Assembly: GCA_934488695.1 (NCBI GenBank)
Contig: CAKSSH010000057.1
Location: forward strand, 1-7,624
Source: an uncultured Oscillospiraceae bacterium
GTDB lineage: Bacteria; Bacillota; Clostridia; Oscillospirales; Ruminococcaceae
DNA length: 7,624 bases
Reading direction: 5' to 3'
Shown: piece by piece, positions 1 through 6,667 of the stretch
Position numbering within the stretch: position 1 is the first letter of the stretch
How the letters are laid out: each line of letters starts with the position of its first letter
Notes under the pieces: generated by a model
What the model was told of the DNA's origin: nothing
The model's database searches: none
What the model saw: the letters and a program-made list of their open reading frames with translations, nothing else
Made by a program: the position numbers and the translations under genes

Positions 1-696
1 TACAATCTTGCACAGTGGTATTCCGCAGGCAAATTTGCAAAGTATAAAACCGTTTCATGGCTGGAACAGGAAGATGCTCTGAAAATCACGTTCGCATATC
101 AGGCTGCCTGCACTCCGACGTTCGAGTTTACCGTAACCTATACGGCATATTTTGATGGAAAGCTGGGCATTTCTGTTTCCTATCCGGGCGTTTCGGGCAT
201 GTCCGATATGCCGATTTTTGCTCTGGACTTCAAAATAAAAAAGCAGCTTTGCAATTTCCGGTATTACGGACTCGGTCCTGATGAAAATTACAGCGATCGA
301 TGCAAAGGCGCAAGACTGGGATTGTGGGAATCCACGGCAACAGAGAATCTTTCCGGTTATCTCAATCCGCAGGAGTGCGGAAACCGCACGGAGGTAAGAA
401 CGCTGGCGGTCCACGATGATATGCGACACGGTTTAATTTTCAAAAAATCCTCTGCACCTTTTGAAATGAGCGTACTGCCGTATAGTGCCTATGAGCTTGA
501 AAATGCCATGCATCTGGACGAGCTTCCGAATGTTCGCTATACATGGGTCAGAATCGCCGCAAAACAAATGGGCGTCGGCGGTGATAATTCCTGGGGCGCC
601 CCTGTGCACGAGGAATTCAGAATCCATGCAGATCAGCCGATGAAGCTGGATTTTTTAATTGCACCTTTAGGGTCTTTAGAATTGCAAGAGGAATGA
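1..696 (+). CDS. lacZ: Beta-galactosidase (GH2, LacZ type), C-terminal part; 5' end outside window
   Basis: This frame is open from the first base and ends in TGA, giving the last 231 residues of a LacZ-type beta-galactosidase. The family hydrolyses lactose and other beta-galactosides in the cytoplasm. What is visible is the beta-galactosidase small-chain (domain 5) region. Its hallmarks are YYGLGPDENYSDR at visible residues 88-100, PQECGNRTEVR at 123-133 and GVGGDNSWGAPVHEEF at 191-206. The Trp in DNSW (residue 198) lies in the position of E. coli Trp999, which lines the galactose site. The TIM-barrel domain with the catalytic glutamates is upstream, so activity cannot be judged. There is no frameshift, and the C-terminus looks natural. 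A strong terminator follows 66 bases after the stop. The gene is convergent with the nad genes and shows no functional link to them. The family call is very secure; whether lactose is the real substrate is inference. Confidence 0.95.
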   Translation, partial: YNLAQWYSAGKFAKYKTVSWLEQEDALKITFAYQAACTPTFEFTVTYTAYFDGKLGISVSYPGVSGMSDMPIFALDFKIKKQLCNFRYYGLGPDENYSDRCKGARLGLWESTATENLSGYLNPQECGNRTEVRTLAVHDDMRHGLIFKKSSAPFEMSVLPYSAYELENAMHLDELPNVRYTWVRIAAKQMGVGGDNSWGAPVHEEFRIHADQPMKLDFLIAPLGSLELQEE

Positions 697-762
697 AATG
701 CAGGATTTTCAAGATAAATCTCTTGTGGTAAAATGTGCTGATTGACGACAACAAGAAATAAC

Positions 763-806
763 AAAACACGGTGCACTCTCCATCCGGGAAAGATGCACCG
801 TGTTTT
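763..806. terminator. Bidirectional rho-independent terminator between lacZ and nadC
   Basis: A perfect 13-bp inverted repeat (AAAACACGGTGCA at 763-775, TGCACCGTGTTTT at 794-806) encloses an 18-base loop. On the + strand it runs into seven Ts (803-809), a strong terminator for lacZ. On the - strand the stem starts about 20 bases beyond the nadC stop and is followed by a T-rich stretch, so it can also end the nadBC transcript. The convergent gene arrangement fits shared use. Confidence 0.92.
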
Positions 807-826
807 TTTATGCTACCTAAATGTGT

Positions 827-1663
827 TTACAGGATTTTCATAGAAATATCGAAAGCTTTCACCGAATGTGTCAAAGCGCCAAGGCTGATGATATCCACTC
901 CGGTCCGAGCCACCTCACCGATATTTTCAAGCGTAATGTTTCCGGATGCCTCGGTCTTGGCACGTCCGTCAATCATATTCACGGCCCGACGCATTTGCTC
1001 ACAGCTCATGTTATCCAGCATAATGACGTCCGCGCCGGCCTTAAGCGCTTTTTCAAGCTCATCAAAATCACGAACCTCGACCTCGATCTTCACCATATGC
1101 CCTACCCGAGCCCTCAAGGTCGACACGGCATTTTCGATACCGCCGCAAGCGTCGATATGATTGTCTTTAATCATAGCGGCGTCGCTCAAATTAAAGCGAT
1201 GATTGCGCCCGCCGCCGACCACTACCGCGTATTTTTGCAGCGCACGCAGTCCGGGAAGAGTTTTGCGGGTCTCCGCAACACTGGCGTTAGTGCCGGATAC
1301 CTGCCGGACACATAAATCGGTTGCGGTAGCAATTCCGGAAAGGTGCTGCAATAGGTTCAGCGCCGTCCGTTCTCCCTTTAATAAAGAAAGGGCGCTACCT
1401 TGCATTTGTGCAATTCGATCCCCTTTTGAAATATGGGCGCCGTCTTGAAAAAAGGCCTGATATGTAATGGACGGATCCAGCAGCTCAAAAACACGCATTG
1501 CAATTGAAAGCCCACACAGAACACCGTTATCTTTGGCCACAAAATACGCCGTCGTTTGCGCCTGCGGATCTATCAAATAGTCCGTTGTAACATCAATATA
1601 GTTGATGTCCTCGGTAATAGCGCGCCGAATCAAATCATCAATATAAAACTGCGGCAATTGCAT
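827..1663 (-). CDS. nadC: Nicotinate-nucleotide pyrophosphorylase (carboxylating), quinolinate phosphoribosyltransferase
   Basis: NadC converts quinolinate and PRPP to nicotinate mononucleotide, CO2 and PPi, the last dedicated step of de novo NAD synthesis from aspartate, in the cytoplasm. The 278-residue product has the usual family length. The N-terminal sandwich domain carries GERTALNLLQHLSG (97-110). The barrel carries ETRKTLPGLR (131-140), VVGGGRNHR (148-156) and MIKDNHI (164-170), which hold the basic residues binding the two phosphates and quinolinate. KIEVEVR (192-198), ADVIMLDN (211-218) and TEASGNI (237-243) follow in the expected order. The frame is open up to an ATG at 1684, but the start chosen is the ATG at 1663. 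It lies one base after the nadB stop and has AAGGAG seven bases upstream; the longer start has no such site and would overlap nadB. Translation is therefore probably coupled to nadB. The product acts two steps after NadB, once NadA has made quinolinate. Confidence 0.96.
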   Translation of the reverse strand: MQLPQFYIDDLIRRAITEDINYIDVTTDYLIDPQAQTTAYFVAKDNGVLCGLSIAMRVFELLDPSITYQAFFQDGAHISKGDRIAQMQGSALSLLKGERTALNLLQHLSGIATATDLCVRQVSGTNASVAETRKTLPGLRALQKYAVVVGGGRNHRFNLSDAAMIKDNHIDACGGIENAVSTLRARVGHMVKIEVEVRDFDELEKALKAGADVIMLDNMSCEQMRRAVNMIDGRAKTEASGNITLENIGEVARTGVDIISLGALTHSVKAFDISMKIL

Positions 1664-1664
1664 A

Positions 1665-3143
1665 TCAGTTCTCCTTCTTATCATAGGCCGAAATCACATC
1701 GTTAAGGACCAACTGTGCAATTATGGCCGTATTCTTCGCTTCAACAAGATCGCGTGAGAGTTCAAAATCCCCTGTTTCCAGTGCCTTCCCGATTTCCCGC
1801 ACCTCAACAACAGATTTTTCAGCCGCCTTAACATTCGGCACCACATAAAAGCCTTGCTGTAACAAGTGACGAATTTTTGTACGATACCCATGCGTTAGCG
1901 CATGGCTTCCGCTCGGAAGAAGCATATCCTCCGGTGCCGAAGCTTCCTTTTTGGGCCCGTTCTGCCGAAACTTATGGTTGATCTCCTGAGCAGCGGTTCT
2001 GCCGAAAACCACCGCCTCCAACAATGAGTTGCTGGCAAGACGGTTGTTTCCGTGCACGCCGGTATGACTACACTCACCGGCAGCATACAAGTCCTTAATC
2101 GTTGTCTGCGCATCCAGGCCGACATGAATACCGCCCATCAGATAATGATGGCACGGATAGACCGGGATGTTGTCCCGAGTCATATCGAACCCTTCTGCCA
2201 ACAGCTTCTCATATAGCATGGGAAACCGTTCGCGAACAAAATCCGGGTCCTTATGCGAGATATTTAAATAAAATTTATTACTGCCGGTACGCTCCTGTTC
2301 CTTCATGATGCATTGCGAAACTACGTCGCGCGGTGCCAACTCCTCCCGTGCGTCATAACGATGCATAAAACGTTCATAATTGCAATTAAGCAAGTAAGCA
2401 CCTTCGCCGCGCACCGATTCCGAAATCAGCAAGCGTTCCCGATCCTCGTGGGCAAAAGCGGTCGGATGAAATTGGATCAAATGCATATTTTCCACTTTGG
2501 CGCCCATTTGATAAGCCAATGCGATTCCGTCGCCGGTTGCAATTTTGGAATTGGTTGTGTACTCATAAACCCGGCCGATTCCGCCGGTTGCAATCAAAAC
2601 ATAATCGGCAGAAACAACCGATTGTTCCTCTCCAATCAGCAAAGTGGCAAAAAACATCCCGTCCTTTTTCCGGAGACGGATAACCTGCGTGTTTTCGCAT
2701 ACTGTCACATTCGGCAATTTAGCAACAACCTCAGACAGCGTTGTCACAATAGCGTTGCCGGTTGAATCCTTTCGGTGCAAAATGCGCGGCAATCCATGGC
2801 CGCCTTCCAGCGTCATATTATAGCGGCCGTCCTCGTTTTTATCAAAGGCAACACCGAACCGCGCCAAGTTCATGACGTCCTCCGGCCCTTCGCATACAAG
2901 CTTGTCAACCGAGCGAAGATTATTTGTAAATCCGCCGGCCACCATCGTGTCTCGAAAATGATATTCAAATTTGTCCTGCGGTGTTGTGACGGCTGCGATG
3001 CCGCCCTGCGCAAGCTCGCTGTTGCTGAGCAGCACTTCCCGTTTACATACCGACAGCACATCCAAATCCGGATCCAGATTCAAAGCGCCGTACAGACCTG
3101 CCGCTCCGGTACCGATGACAAGAACATCATAATGTGTTTTCAT
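1665..3143 (-). CDS. nadB: L-aspartate oxidase
   Basis: NadB oxidises L-aspartate to iminoaspartate with FAD. NadA then condenses the product with dihydroxyacetone phosphate to quinolinate. Fumarate can replace oxygen as acceptor in this family, which would suit an anaerobe. The 492-residue product opens with the FAD-binding VLVIGTGAAGLYGAL (GxGxxG at 11-16). SELAQGGIAAV (42-52), LEGGHG (112-117), LIATGG (183-188), QFHPTAF (224-230), RGEGAYL (245-251), ELAPRD (268-273), HHYLMGGI (332-339) and YAAGE (353-357) follow. GVHGNNRLASNSLLEAVVFG (362-381) completes the FAD/substrate core, and a helical C-terminal domain is present. The Glu of LEGGH and Arg of APRD match known catalytic-site positions. 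These features favour NadB over the related SdhA/FrdA subunits, and nadC next door agrees. The ATG at 3143 is chosen over ATGs at 3188 and 3218: it has AGAGGA seven bases upstream, while the other two overlap the promoter. Confidence 0.96.
   Translation of the reverse strand: MKTHYDVLVIGTGAAGLYGALNLDPDLDVLSVCKREVLLSNSELAQGGIAAVTTPQDKFEYHFRDTMVAGGFTNNLRSVDKLVCEGPEDVMNLARFGVAFDKNEDGRYNMTLEGGHGLPRILHRKDSTGNAIVTTLSEVVAKLPNVTVCENTQVIRLRKKDGMFFATLLIGEEQSVVSADYVLIATGGIGRVYEYTTNSKIATGDGIALAYQMGAKVENMHLIQFHPTAFAHEDRERLLISESVRGEGAYLLNCNYERFMHRYDAREELAPRDVVSQCIMKEQERTGSNKFYLNISHKDPDFVRERFPMLYEKLLAEGFDMTRDNIPVYPCHHYLMGGIHVGLDAQTTIKDLYAAGECSHTGVHGNNRLASNSLLEAVVFGRTAAQEINHKFRQNGPKKEASAPEDMLLPSGSHALTHGYRTKIRHLLQQGFYVVPNVKAAEKSVVEVREIGKALETGDFELSRDLVEAKNTAIIAQLVLNDVISAYDKKEN
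1671..1676 (-). promoter_or_regulatory. Ribosome binding site of nadC, inside the nadB 3' end
   Basis: AAGGAG lies seven bases before the ATG at 1663 and overlaps the last sense codons of nadB (Lys-Lys-Glu-Asn). It fixes the nadC start and implies that ribosomes finishing nadB pass directly onto nadC. Confidence 0.85.
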
Positions 3144-3150
3144 TTTTTCA

Positions 3151-3156
3151 TCCTCT
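3151..3156 (-). promoter_or_regulatory. Ribosome binding site of nadB
   Basis: AGAGGA stands seven bases before the ATG at 3143, where the protein sequence also begins to match the normal NadB N-terminus (MKTHYDVLVIG). Together with the promoter at 3187-3215 it rules out the longer starts. Confidence 0.8.
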
Positions 3157-3186
3157 TTTGATGATTTGTTTTTTTGGTTTAACGCC

Positions 3187-3215
3187 ATTATAGCACGTTT
3201 ATGCCCCATCAGCAA
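3187..3215 (-). promoter_or_regulatory. Sigma-A-type promoter of nadBC
   Basis: On the - strand there is a perfect -10 TATAAT (3192-3187) extended by TGC (3195-3193). A weaker -35, TTGCTG (3215-3210), lies exactly 17 bases further up. Transcription would start near 3180, leaving a leader of roughly 37 bases before the nadB ATG. The promoter begins only 15 bases after the hflX stop, so nadBC can be expressed apart from the upstream operon. I did not recognise a convincing NiaR operator here, although control by niacin level would be expected in Firmicutes. Confidence 0.82.
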
Positions 3216-3230
3216 CATTTTCCCGAAAAA

Positions 3231-4472
3231 TTATTTGCAGATAAATGTAGACAGTTTGTTTAAAATTTTCCGGTCCGCATATGCGTCCAAAACAACGCCG
3301 GTCTCGGTGTATTCCTGAGAAACGATCCGACCTTGCTCTTTGACAACGCCAATCAAGTCCAGCCGGTCATACGGCAGACATAGCTTTATCCGAACCGTAC
3401 TGCACACCTTGCTTGCTATCGTTTCAAGTAACGCTTCAAGCCCTATGCCGCTTTGCGCCGAAACGATAATCGAGCCGTGTTCTGAAAACAGCAAAGCTGT
3501 CTCCACTGCAAGATCGCACTTATTATATATCGTCACAATTTTCTCGGGGTCGCATTGCAGCTCGGCCAAAAGCGCACGCGTTACCTCCAGTTGGCTTTTA
3601 TACTGAGGAGAGCTGATATCACAGACGTTCAAAATCAAATCGGCGTGAACAGCCTCCTCCAGCGTCGACTTAAATGCAGCCACCAATTGGTGCGGCAACC
3701 GGCTGACAAAACCGACGGTATCGGTTAAAAGAACCGTTTGACCATTTTGAAGTGTCAGCGCACGGGTCGTCGGATCCAGCGTAGCAAAAAGCATATCCTG
3801 CGCAAAAACCTCAGCCCCGGTCAGCCGATTCAGCAAGGTGGATTTGCCGACATTTGTATATCCAACCAGTGCAACCGTTTTTAAATCGTTTTCCTGCCTG
3901 CCGGCCCGCAAAATCTCACGACGTTTGCTTAAGGCGCGTAATTGTTTTTCCAACGCCTCGATTCTACGGCGAATGTGCCGCCGATCGCTTTCCAGTTTGC
4001 TTTCTCCCGGGCCGCGCGTACCGATGCCGCCACCCAGCCTCGACAGGGAATTTCCTTGCCCGACAAGATATGGCAAACGATATTTCAGCTGTGCCAGCTC
4101 GACCTGCAGCTTACCCTCGGCTGTTTTTGCGCGTCCTGCAAAAATGTCCAAAATCAACATTGTTCGGTCGATCACCGAACATTCAACAGCCTCTTGGATG
4201 TTACGCAGCTGAACCGGAGACAATTCCTCGTCAACAATCACCAGGTCAATATTCAACCCGGCGCAGATCTCACGAACCTCCTCCAGCTTTCCGGCTCCGA
4301 CACAAGTCGTTTTATCGGGCCGATCCCGCTTTTGGACCAACATTTCCACCACAACTCCGCCGGCGGATTCACATAACATACAAAGCTCTTGCATGGATTG
4401 CGCGCAGTCGTATTCTCCGCAGTCAATAAAAAGAAGCAGACAGCGCTGCGGCTGCACCTCAAGTTCTATCAT
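3231..4472 (-). CDS. hflX: Ribosome-associated GTPase HflX
   Basis: HflX is a cytoplasmic GTPase that binds the 50S subunit and splits stalled or hibernating 70S ribosomes, for instance after heat or antibiotic stress. The product is 413 residues, close to the family's usual length. The N-terminal nucleotide-binding domain ends with VIDRTMLILDIFAGRAKTAEG (100-120) and LQVELAQLKYRLP (122-134). The glycine-rich signature GGGIGTRGPGESKLE (147-161) and a charged coiled-coil (about 162-195) come next. The G domain shows G1 GYTNVGKS (204-211), G2 TLDPT (231-235), G3 DTVGF (251-255), G4 NKCD (317-320) and G5 SAQSG (338-342), so it should be an active GTPase. The ATG has GAGGAG eight bases upstream. 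That site overlaps the stop codon of the carboxypeptidase gene, 12 bases away, so hflX is very likely the third gene of the prmA operon. No hfq or hflK/C neighbour is present, unlike the enterobacterial locus. Confidence 0.96.
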   Translation of the reverse strand: MIELEVQPQRCLLLFIDCGEYDCAQSMQELCMLCESAGGVVVEMLVQKRDRPDKTTCVGAGKLEEVREICAGLNIDLVIVDEELSPVQLRNIQEAVECSVIDRTMLILDIFAGRAKTAEGKLQVELAQLKYRLPYLVGQGNSLSRLGGGIGTRGPGESKLESDRRHIRRRIEALEKQLRALSKRREILRAGRQENDLKTVALVGYTNVGKSTLLNRLTGAEVFAQDMLFATLDPTTRALTLQNGQTVLLTDTVGFVSRLPHQLVAAFKSTLEEAVHADLILNVCDISSPQYKSQLEVTRALLAELQCDPEKIVTIYNKCDLAVETALLFSEHGSIIVSAQSGIGLEALLETIASKVCSTVRIKLCLPYDRLDLIGVVKEQGRIVSQEYTETGVVLDAYADRKILNKLSTFICK

Positions 4473-4480
4473 TCAAAAAG

Positions 4481-4486
4481 CTCCTC
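4481..4486 (-). promoter_or_regulatory. Ribosome binding site of hflX, overlapping the upstream stop codon
   Basis: GAGGAG shares two bases with the TGA stop of the carboxypeptidase gene (4487-4485) and stands eight bases before the hflX ATG. This suggests coupled translation of the two genes. Confidence 0.8.
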
Positions 4487-5429
4487 AATTCAGACCGACA
4501 TATTCCTCTAAACATATTTTACGGCTCATGATGTCCGCAGCAGCTTCCCTGCCCACATAACGATAATGCCATGGCTCGTAGCTGTACCCCGTGATCGCAA
4601 CCTTATCCTTCGGGTACCGCAGCACAAAACCGTATTGCGCACAATGACTATACAGCCATTGAAACTCAGGCGTCTGCTCAAAACGTTCGTTTAAATCTTT
4701 ATTGTAAGAGTACCAATTGGTCGAAATCAAATCCACAGCAAGCCCGGTTAAATGCTCACTGGTTCCCGGCGGCGCCACCACCTGTGCAGCTAATTCGTTC
4801 GCCCTTTCCTTAGAATAGCCTTGTGAGAGATATTGATTTACCTTCCGATTGTAAAGCGAGGTCTGACCGGCGTAAGTCCGAAAACCAGAAATAATACTCA
4901 GAACAATCCCGTCCTGCTTAGCAGCGGCAATCATACTCTGATAATCCGCAATTATACGCTTATCCAACCGATAGTTTCCGGAAGCATACCCCACGTCAAT
5001 TCGATAGCTTTCGGGCAACGGATACTGTTTGTTGGCAACCACCAAGCGCCAGTCACCGTTCGGAACCATCGCGGAGATTGCTTGTACAGATTGCGTTTGT
5101 TGGGAGGAAGCTGTCGTATGAGCCACCTTGCTGCTCGACGGAATATTTCCAACCGGTTTACTTGAAACCGGTTTGCTGGTCACCGTATGGGTCGAGGAAA
5201 TTTGCGAGCTGCTTTCCGGCAGACTGCTGACCGTTTCTTCTTCAGACGCCGCTGCGCTGCTTTCCGAAAACGAATTATTAACAGAAGACGGATTTTGTTC
5301 GCGCTGCTTTCGACCGAATGCGCCCAATGCCCACATCAAAAGCAGGCACACTACTACGGTCAAAACACCCATTAAAACGAAACCCGGATTGACGGGCGGG
5401 CGACGATACTGCCGATGGTTGTCATTCAT
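4485..5429 (-). CDS. Membrane-anchored D-alanyl-D-alanine carboxypeptidase, M15B (VanY/DdcY-like)
   Basis: This is a zinc D,D-carboxypeptidase predicted to trim the terminal D-Ala from peptidoglycan stem peptides outside the membrane. The 314-residue product has a short basic cytoplasmic head and one membrane segment (about 16-38), which probably acts as an uncleaved anchor. A Ser/Thr-rich linker (about 47-120), likely disordered and spanning the wall, follows. The M15 domain runs from about 135 to the end. SGFRTY (181-186) supplies the substrate-binding Arg, SEHLTGLAVD (224-233) holds zinc ligands His226 and Asp233, and EPWHYRYVG (285-293) holds the catalytic Glu285 and third ligand His288. 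The site is complete. The ATG at 5429 has AGGAGG eight bases upstream and overlaps the end of prmA by eight bases. No vanHAX, vanRS or related gene is nearby, so this is more likely a housekeeping wall enzyme than a resistance gene. The exact peptide specificity cannot be told from sequence. Confidence 0.92.
   Translation of the reverse strand: MNDNHRQYRRPPVNPGFVLMGVLTVVVCLLLMWALGAFGRKQREQNPSSVNNSFSESSAAASEEETVSSLPESSSQISSTHTVTSKPVSSKPVGNIPSSSKVAHTTASSQQTQSVQAISAMVPNGDWRLVVANKQYPLPESYRIDVGYASGNYRLDKRIIADYQSMIAAAKQDGIVLSIISGFRTYAGQTSLYNRKVNQYLSQGYSKERANELAAQVVAPPGTSEHLTGLAVDLISTNWYSYNKDLNERFEQTPEFQWLYSHCAQYGFVLRYPKDKVAITGYSYEPWHYRYVGREAAADIMSRKICLEEYVGLN
5151..5180 (+). repeat. 15-base imperfect tandem duplication within the carboxypeptidase linker
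   Basis: Two adjacent 15-base units (5151-5165 and 5166-5180) both begin AACCGGTTT and differ in their last six bases. On the coding - strand they give the repeated Ser-Lys-Pro-Val in the Ser/Thr-rich linker (about residues 84-93). The length of a multiple of three keeps the frame, which suggests the linker grows or shrinks by slippage. Confidence 0.6.
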
Positions 5430-6405
5430 TTTTACAGCCTCCTAAGGATAATTCCAATTCAAACCACGATTCCAGTTGGTTTTGCTCTTCGATCTGATAT
5501 CCGGCCGCCGTCAACGCGGTTTTAACATCCGTCAATCGATAATCAATAATTCCGGAACAGATAACCCGGCCTTGCGGCGCCATATATTCTTTAAAAATCG
5601 GTGCAAAAGCAATCAAAACATCCGCCACAATATTTGCAACAACAACGTCGTATTTTCCGGCAATATTTTGCCGCAGGGTTTTATCTGTTAAAATGTCACC
5701 GCAATGTGCGATAAATCGGTCCGGCCCAAAGCCGTTTAAGGCGGCATTTTCCCGGGAAATTCGGACTGCTGTCTCATCAATATCCACTGCAGTAACCCTC
5801 TCGGCGCCGAGCAGCAGTGCGGCGATGGATAAAATGCCGCTCCCACAGCCGAGATCCAGCACCCTGTCCGACGGTCGAACGGCCTTCTCCAGCGCCAACA
5901 TACACAAGCGTGTTGTATGGTGTTGGCCCGTACCAAAGCTCATGCCGGGGTCTATCGTCAGAATGGCTCGACTGCAATCTTCGGGGGTATCATACCAAGA
6001 GGGCTGCACCAAAAGCCGTTCGCCGACGGTAAACGGTTTAAAATATTTTTTCCATCCGTTTTCCCAGTCCTCCTGCGAAAGGCTTTTTACCTCCGAACAA
6101 AGTTTCCCGAATTGATGGCTTTTGTCAGCGTCTGCCAACCTTTTTATCTCCGAGCGAACAGCGGCAAGCATTTCTTTCCCCTGGGTGTCTTCGGGCAAAT
6201 AAAAGGTCACGGAGCTCTCAACGGTTTCCAGCCGTTTCAGAGACTCGTCCACGTAATCCCAATGCGGCCGAACCTGTGATACAAGCCATTCGTAATCGTG
6301 CCGATCCTCGGTGACGACCTCGGTGATTCCAAGCATTAAAAGAACACCGATAACATGTTCGATTCCCTCCGTCGTCGTGGTGATTTTAACTTCCCAATAA
6401 TTCAT
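5422..6405 (-). CDS. prmA: Ribosomal protein L11 methyltransferase
   Basis: PrmA uses S-adenosylmethionine to methylate ribosomal protein L11 in the cytoplasm. The product is 327 residues. The N-terminal L11-recognition domain starts MNYWEVKITTT and spans roughly 1-110. QEDWENGWKKYFKPF (111-125) is the usual linker sequence of the family. DPGMSFGTGQHHTT (152-165) is the PrmA signature, followed by the SAM-binding motif I LDLGCGSG (183-190), the acidic VDID (207-210) and the motif IV ANIVAD (257-262). The catalytic domain is complete. The frame is open to an ATG at 6444, but the ATG at 6405 is chosen. It has GGAGGG about four bases upstream, gives the normal N-terminus and lies downstream of the promoter, whereas 6444 would be untranscribed. 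prmA is the first gene of the operon; in many Firmicutes it instead sits beside dnaJ and rsmE. Confidence 0.96.
   Translation of the reverse strand: MNYWEVKITTTTEGIEHVIGVLLMLGITEVVTEDRHDYEWLVSQVRPHWDYVDESLKRLETVESSVTFYLPEDTQGKEMLAAVRSEIKRLADADKSHQFGKLCSEVKSLSQEDWENGWKKYFKPFTVGERLLVQPSWYDTPEDCSRAILTIDPGMSFGTGQHHTTRLCMLALEKAVRPSDRVLDLGCGSGILSIAALLLGAERVTAVDIDETAVRISRENAALNGFGPDRFIAHCGDILTDKTLRQNIAGKYDVVVANIVADVLIAFAPIFKEYMAPQGRVICSGIIDYRLTDVKTALTAAGYQIEEQNQLESWFELELSLGGCKNE
5438..5443 (-). promoter_or_regulatory. Ribosome binding site of the carboxypeptidase gene, inside the prmA 3' end
   Basis: A full AGGAGG stands eight bases before the ATG at 5429 and lies within the codons for Gly-Gly near the end of PrmA. 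It fixes this start and the overlap with prmA. Confidence 0.85.
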
Positions 6406-6432
6406 GATTCCCTCCGAGGCTCGATTTTTTTC

Positions 6433-6461
6433 ATTATAGCACACATTTCCCTTTTTTTCAA
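6433..6461 (-). promoter_or_regulatory. Sigma-A-type promoter of the prmA-carboxypeptidase-hflX operon
   Basis: On the - strand, -35 TTGAAA (6461-6456) matches consensus at five of six bases. It is 17 bases from a perfect -10 TATAAT (6438-6433), extended by TGC. The predicted start near 6426 leaves a leader of about 20 bases holding the prmA ribosome binding site. The surrounding sequence GTGCTATAATG is identical to that of the nadBC promoter. Confidence 0.88.
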
Positions 6462-6559
6462 TAAAAAACAGCTCTTCAAAACATAAATTTTAAACATTAA
6501 AACAAGCAATTCTCCTCTCACAAAACGTCCGTCACGACGCCAAAATCCCCTCGAAACAC
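6462..6559. other. AT-rich intergenic stretch with no recognised feature
   Basis: Between the prmA promoter and the terminator of the MazF gene I see only AT-rich sequence. There is no convincing ORF with a ribosome binding site, no RNA gene and no repeat. Upstream promoter contacts (A-tracts near 6464-6468) may lie at its left end. Confidence 0.6.
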
Positions 6560-6603
6560 AAAACCGCCGGGATAACCTGTGGGCAGGCTTTCCCGGCGGT
6601 TTT
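6560..6603. terminator. Rho-independent terminator downstream of the MazF gene
   Basis: A perfect 13-bp GC-rich inverted repeat (AAAACCGCCGGGA at 6560-6572, TCCCGGCGGTTTT at 6591-6603) encloses an 18-base loop. The loop has a small hairpin of its own (CCTG 6576-6579 with CAGG 6584-6587). On the - strand it ends in TTTTGTGTTT about 65 bases after the MazF stop, isolating that gene from prmA. The symmetric A and T tracts allow termination in both directions, though no + strand gene precedes it here. Confidence 0.9.
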
Positions 6604-6667
6604 TGTCGAATCGCAATCCGTTTAAAAAAATTTTGAAAAAATGCACCTAAATCTAAAATCGGCAGGT

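Noticed and set aside
721..756. Hairpin after lacZ (TCTTGT paired with ACAAGA)
   Set aside because: The 6-bp A/T-rich stem has a loop of more than 20 bases and no T-tract; the strong terminator just downstream explains the end of the transcript.
3181..3199. Possible NiaR operator: AACG...CGTT flanking the nadB -10
   Set aside because: Only four bases on each side are complementary and the dyad does not extend inward or outward, so it is expected by chance.
3854..4429. A 191-codon + strand frame opposite hflX
   Set aside because: It lies entirely inside the hflX coding sequence, has no recognisable protein family and no ribosome binding site that I can see. Other long antisense frames inside nadC, nadB and prmA were set aside for the same reason.
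4485..5429. Vancomycin resistance determinant (vanY)
   Set aside because: The M15 domain resembles VanY, but there is no vanH, vanA/B ligase, vanX or vanRS nearby, and the gene sits in a housekeeping operon with prmA and hflX. The similarity alone does not support a resistance call.
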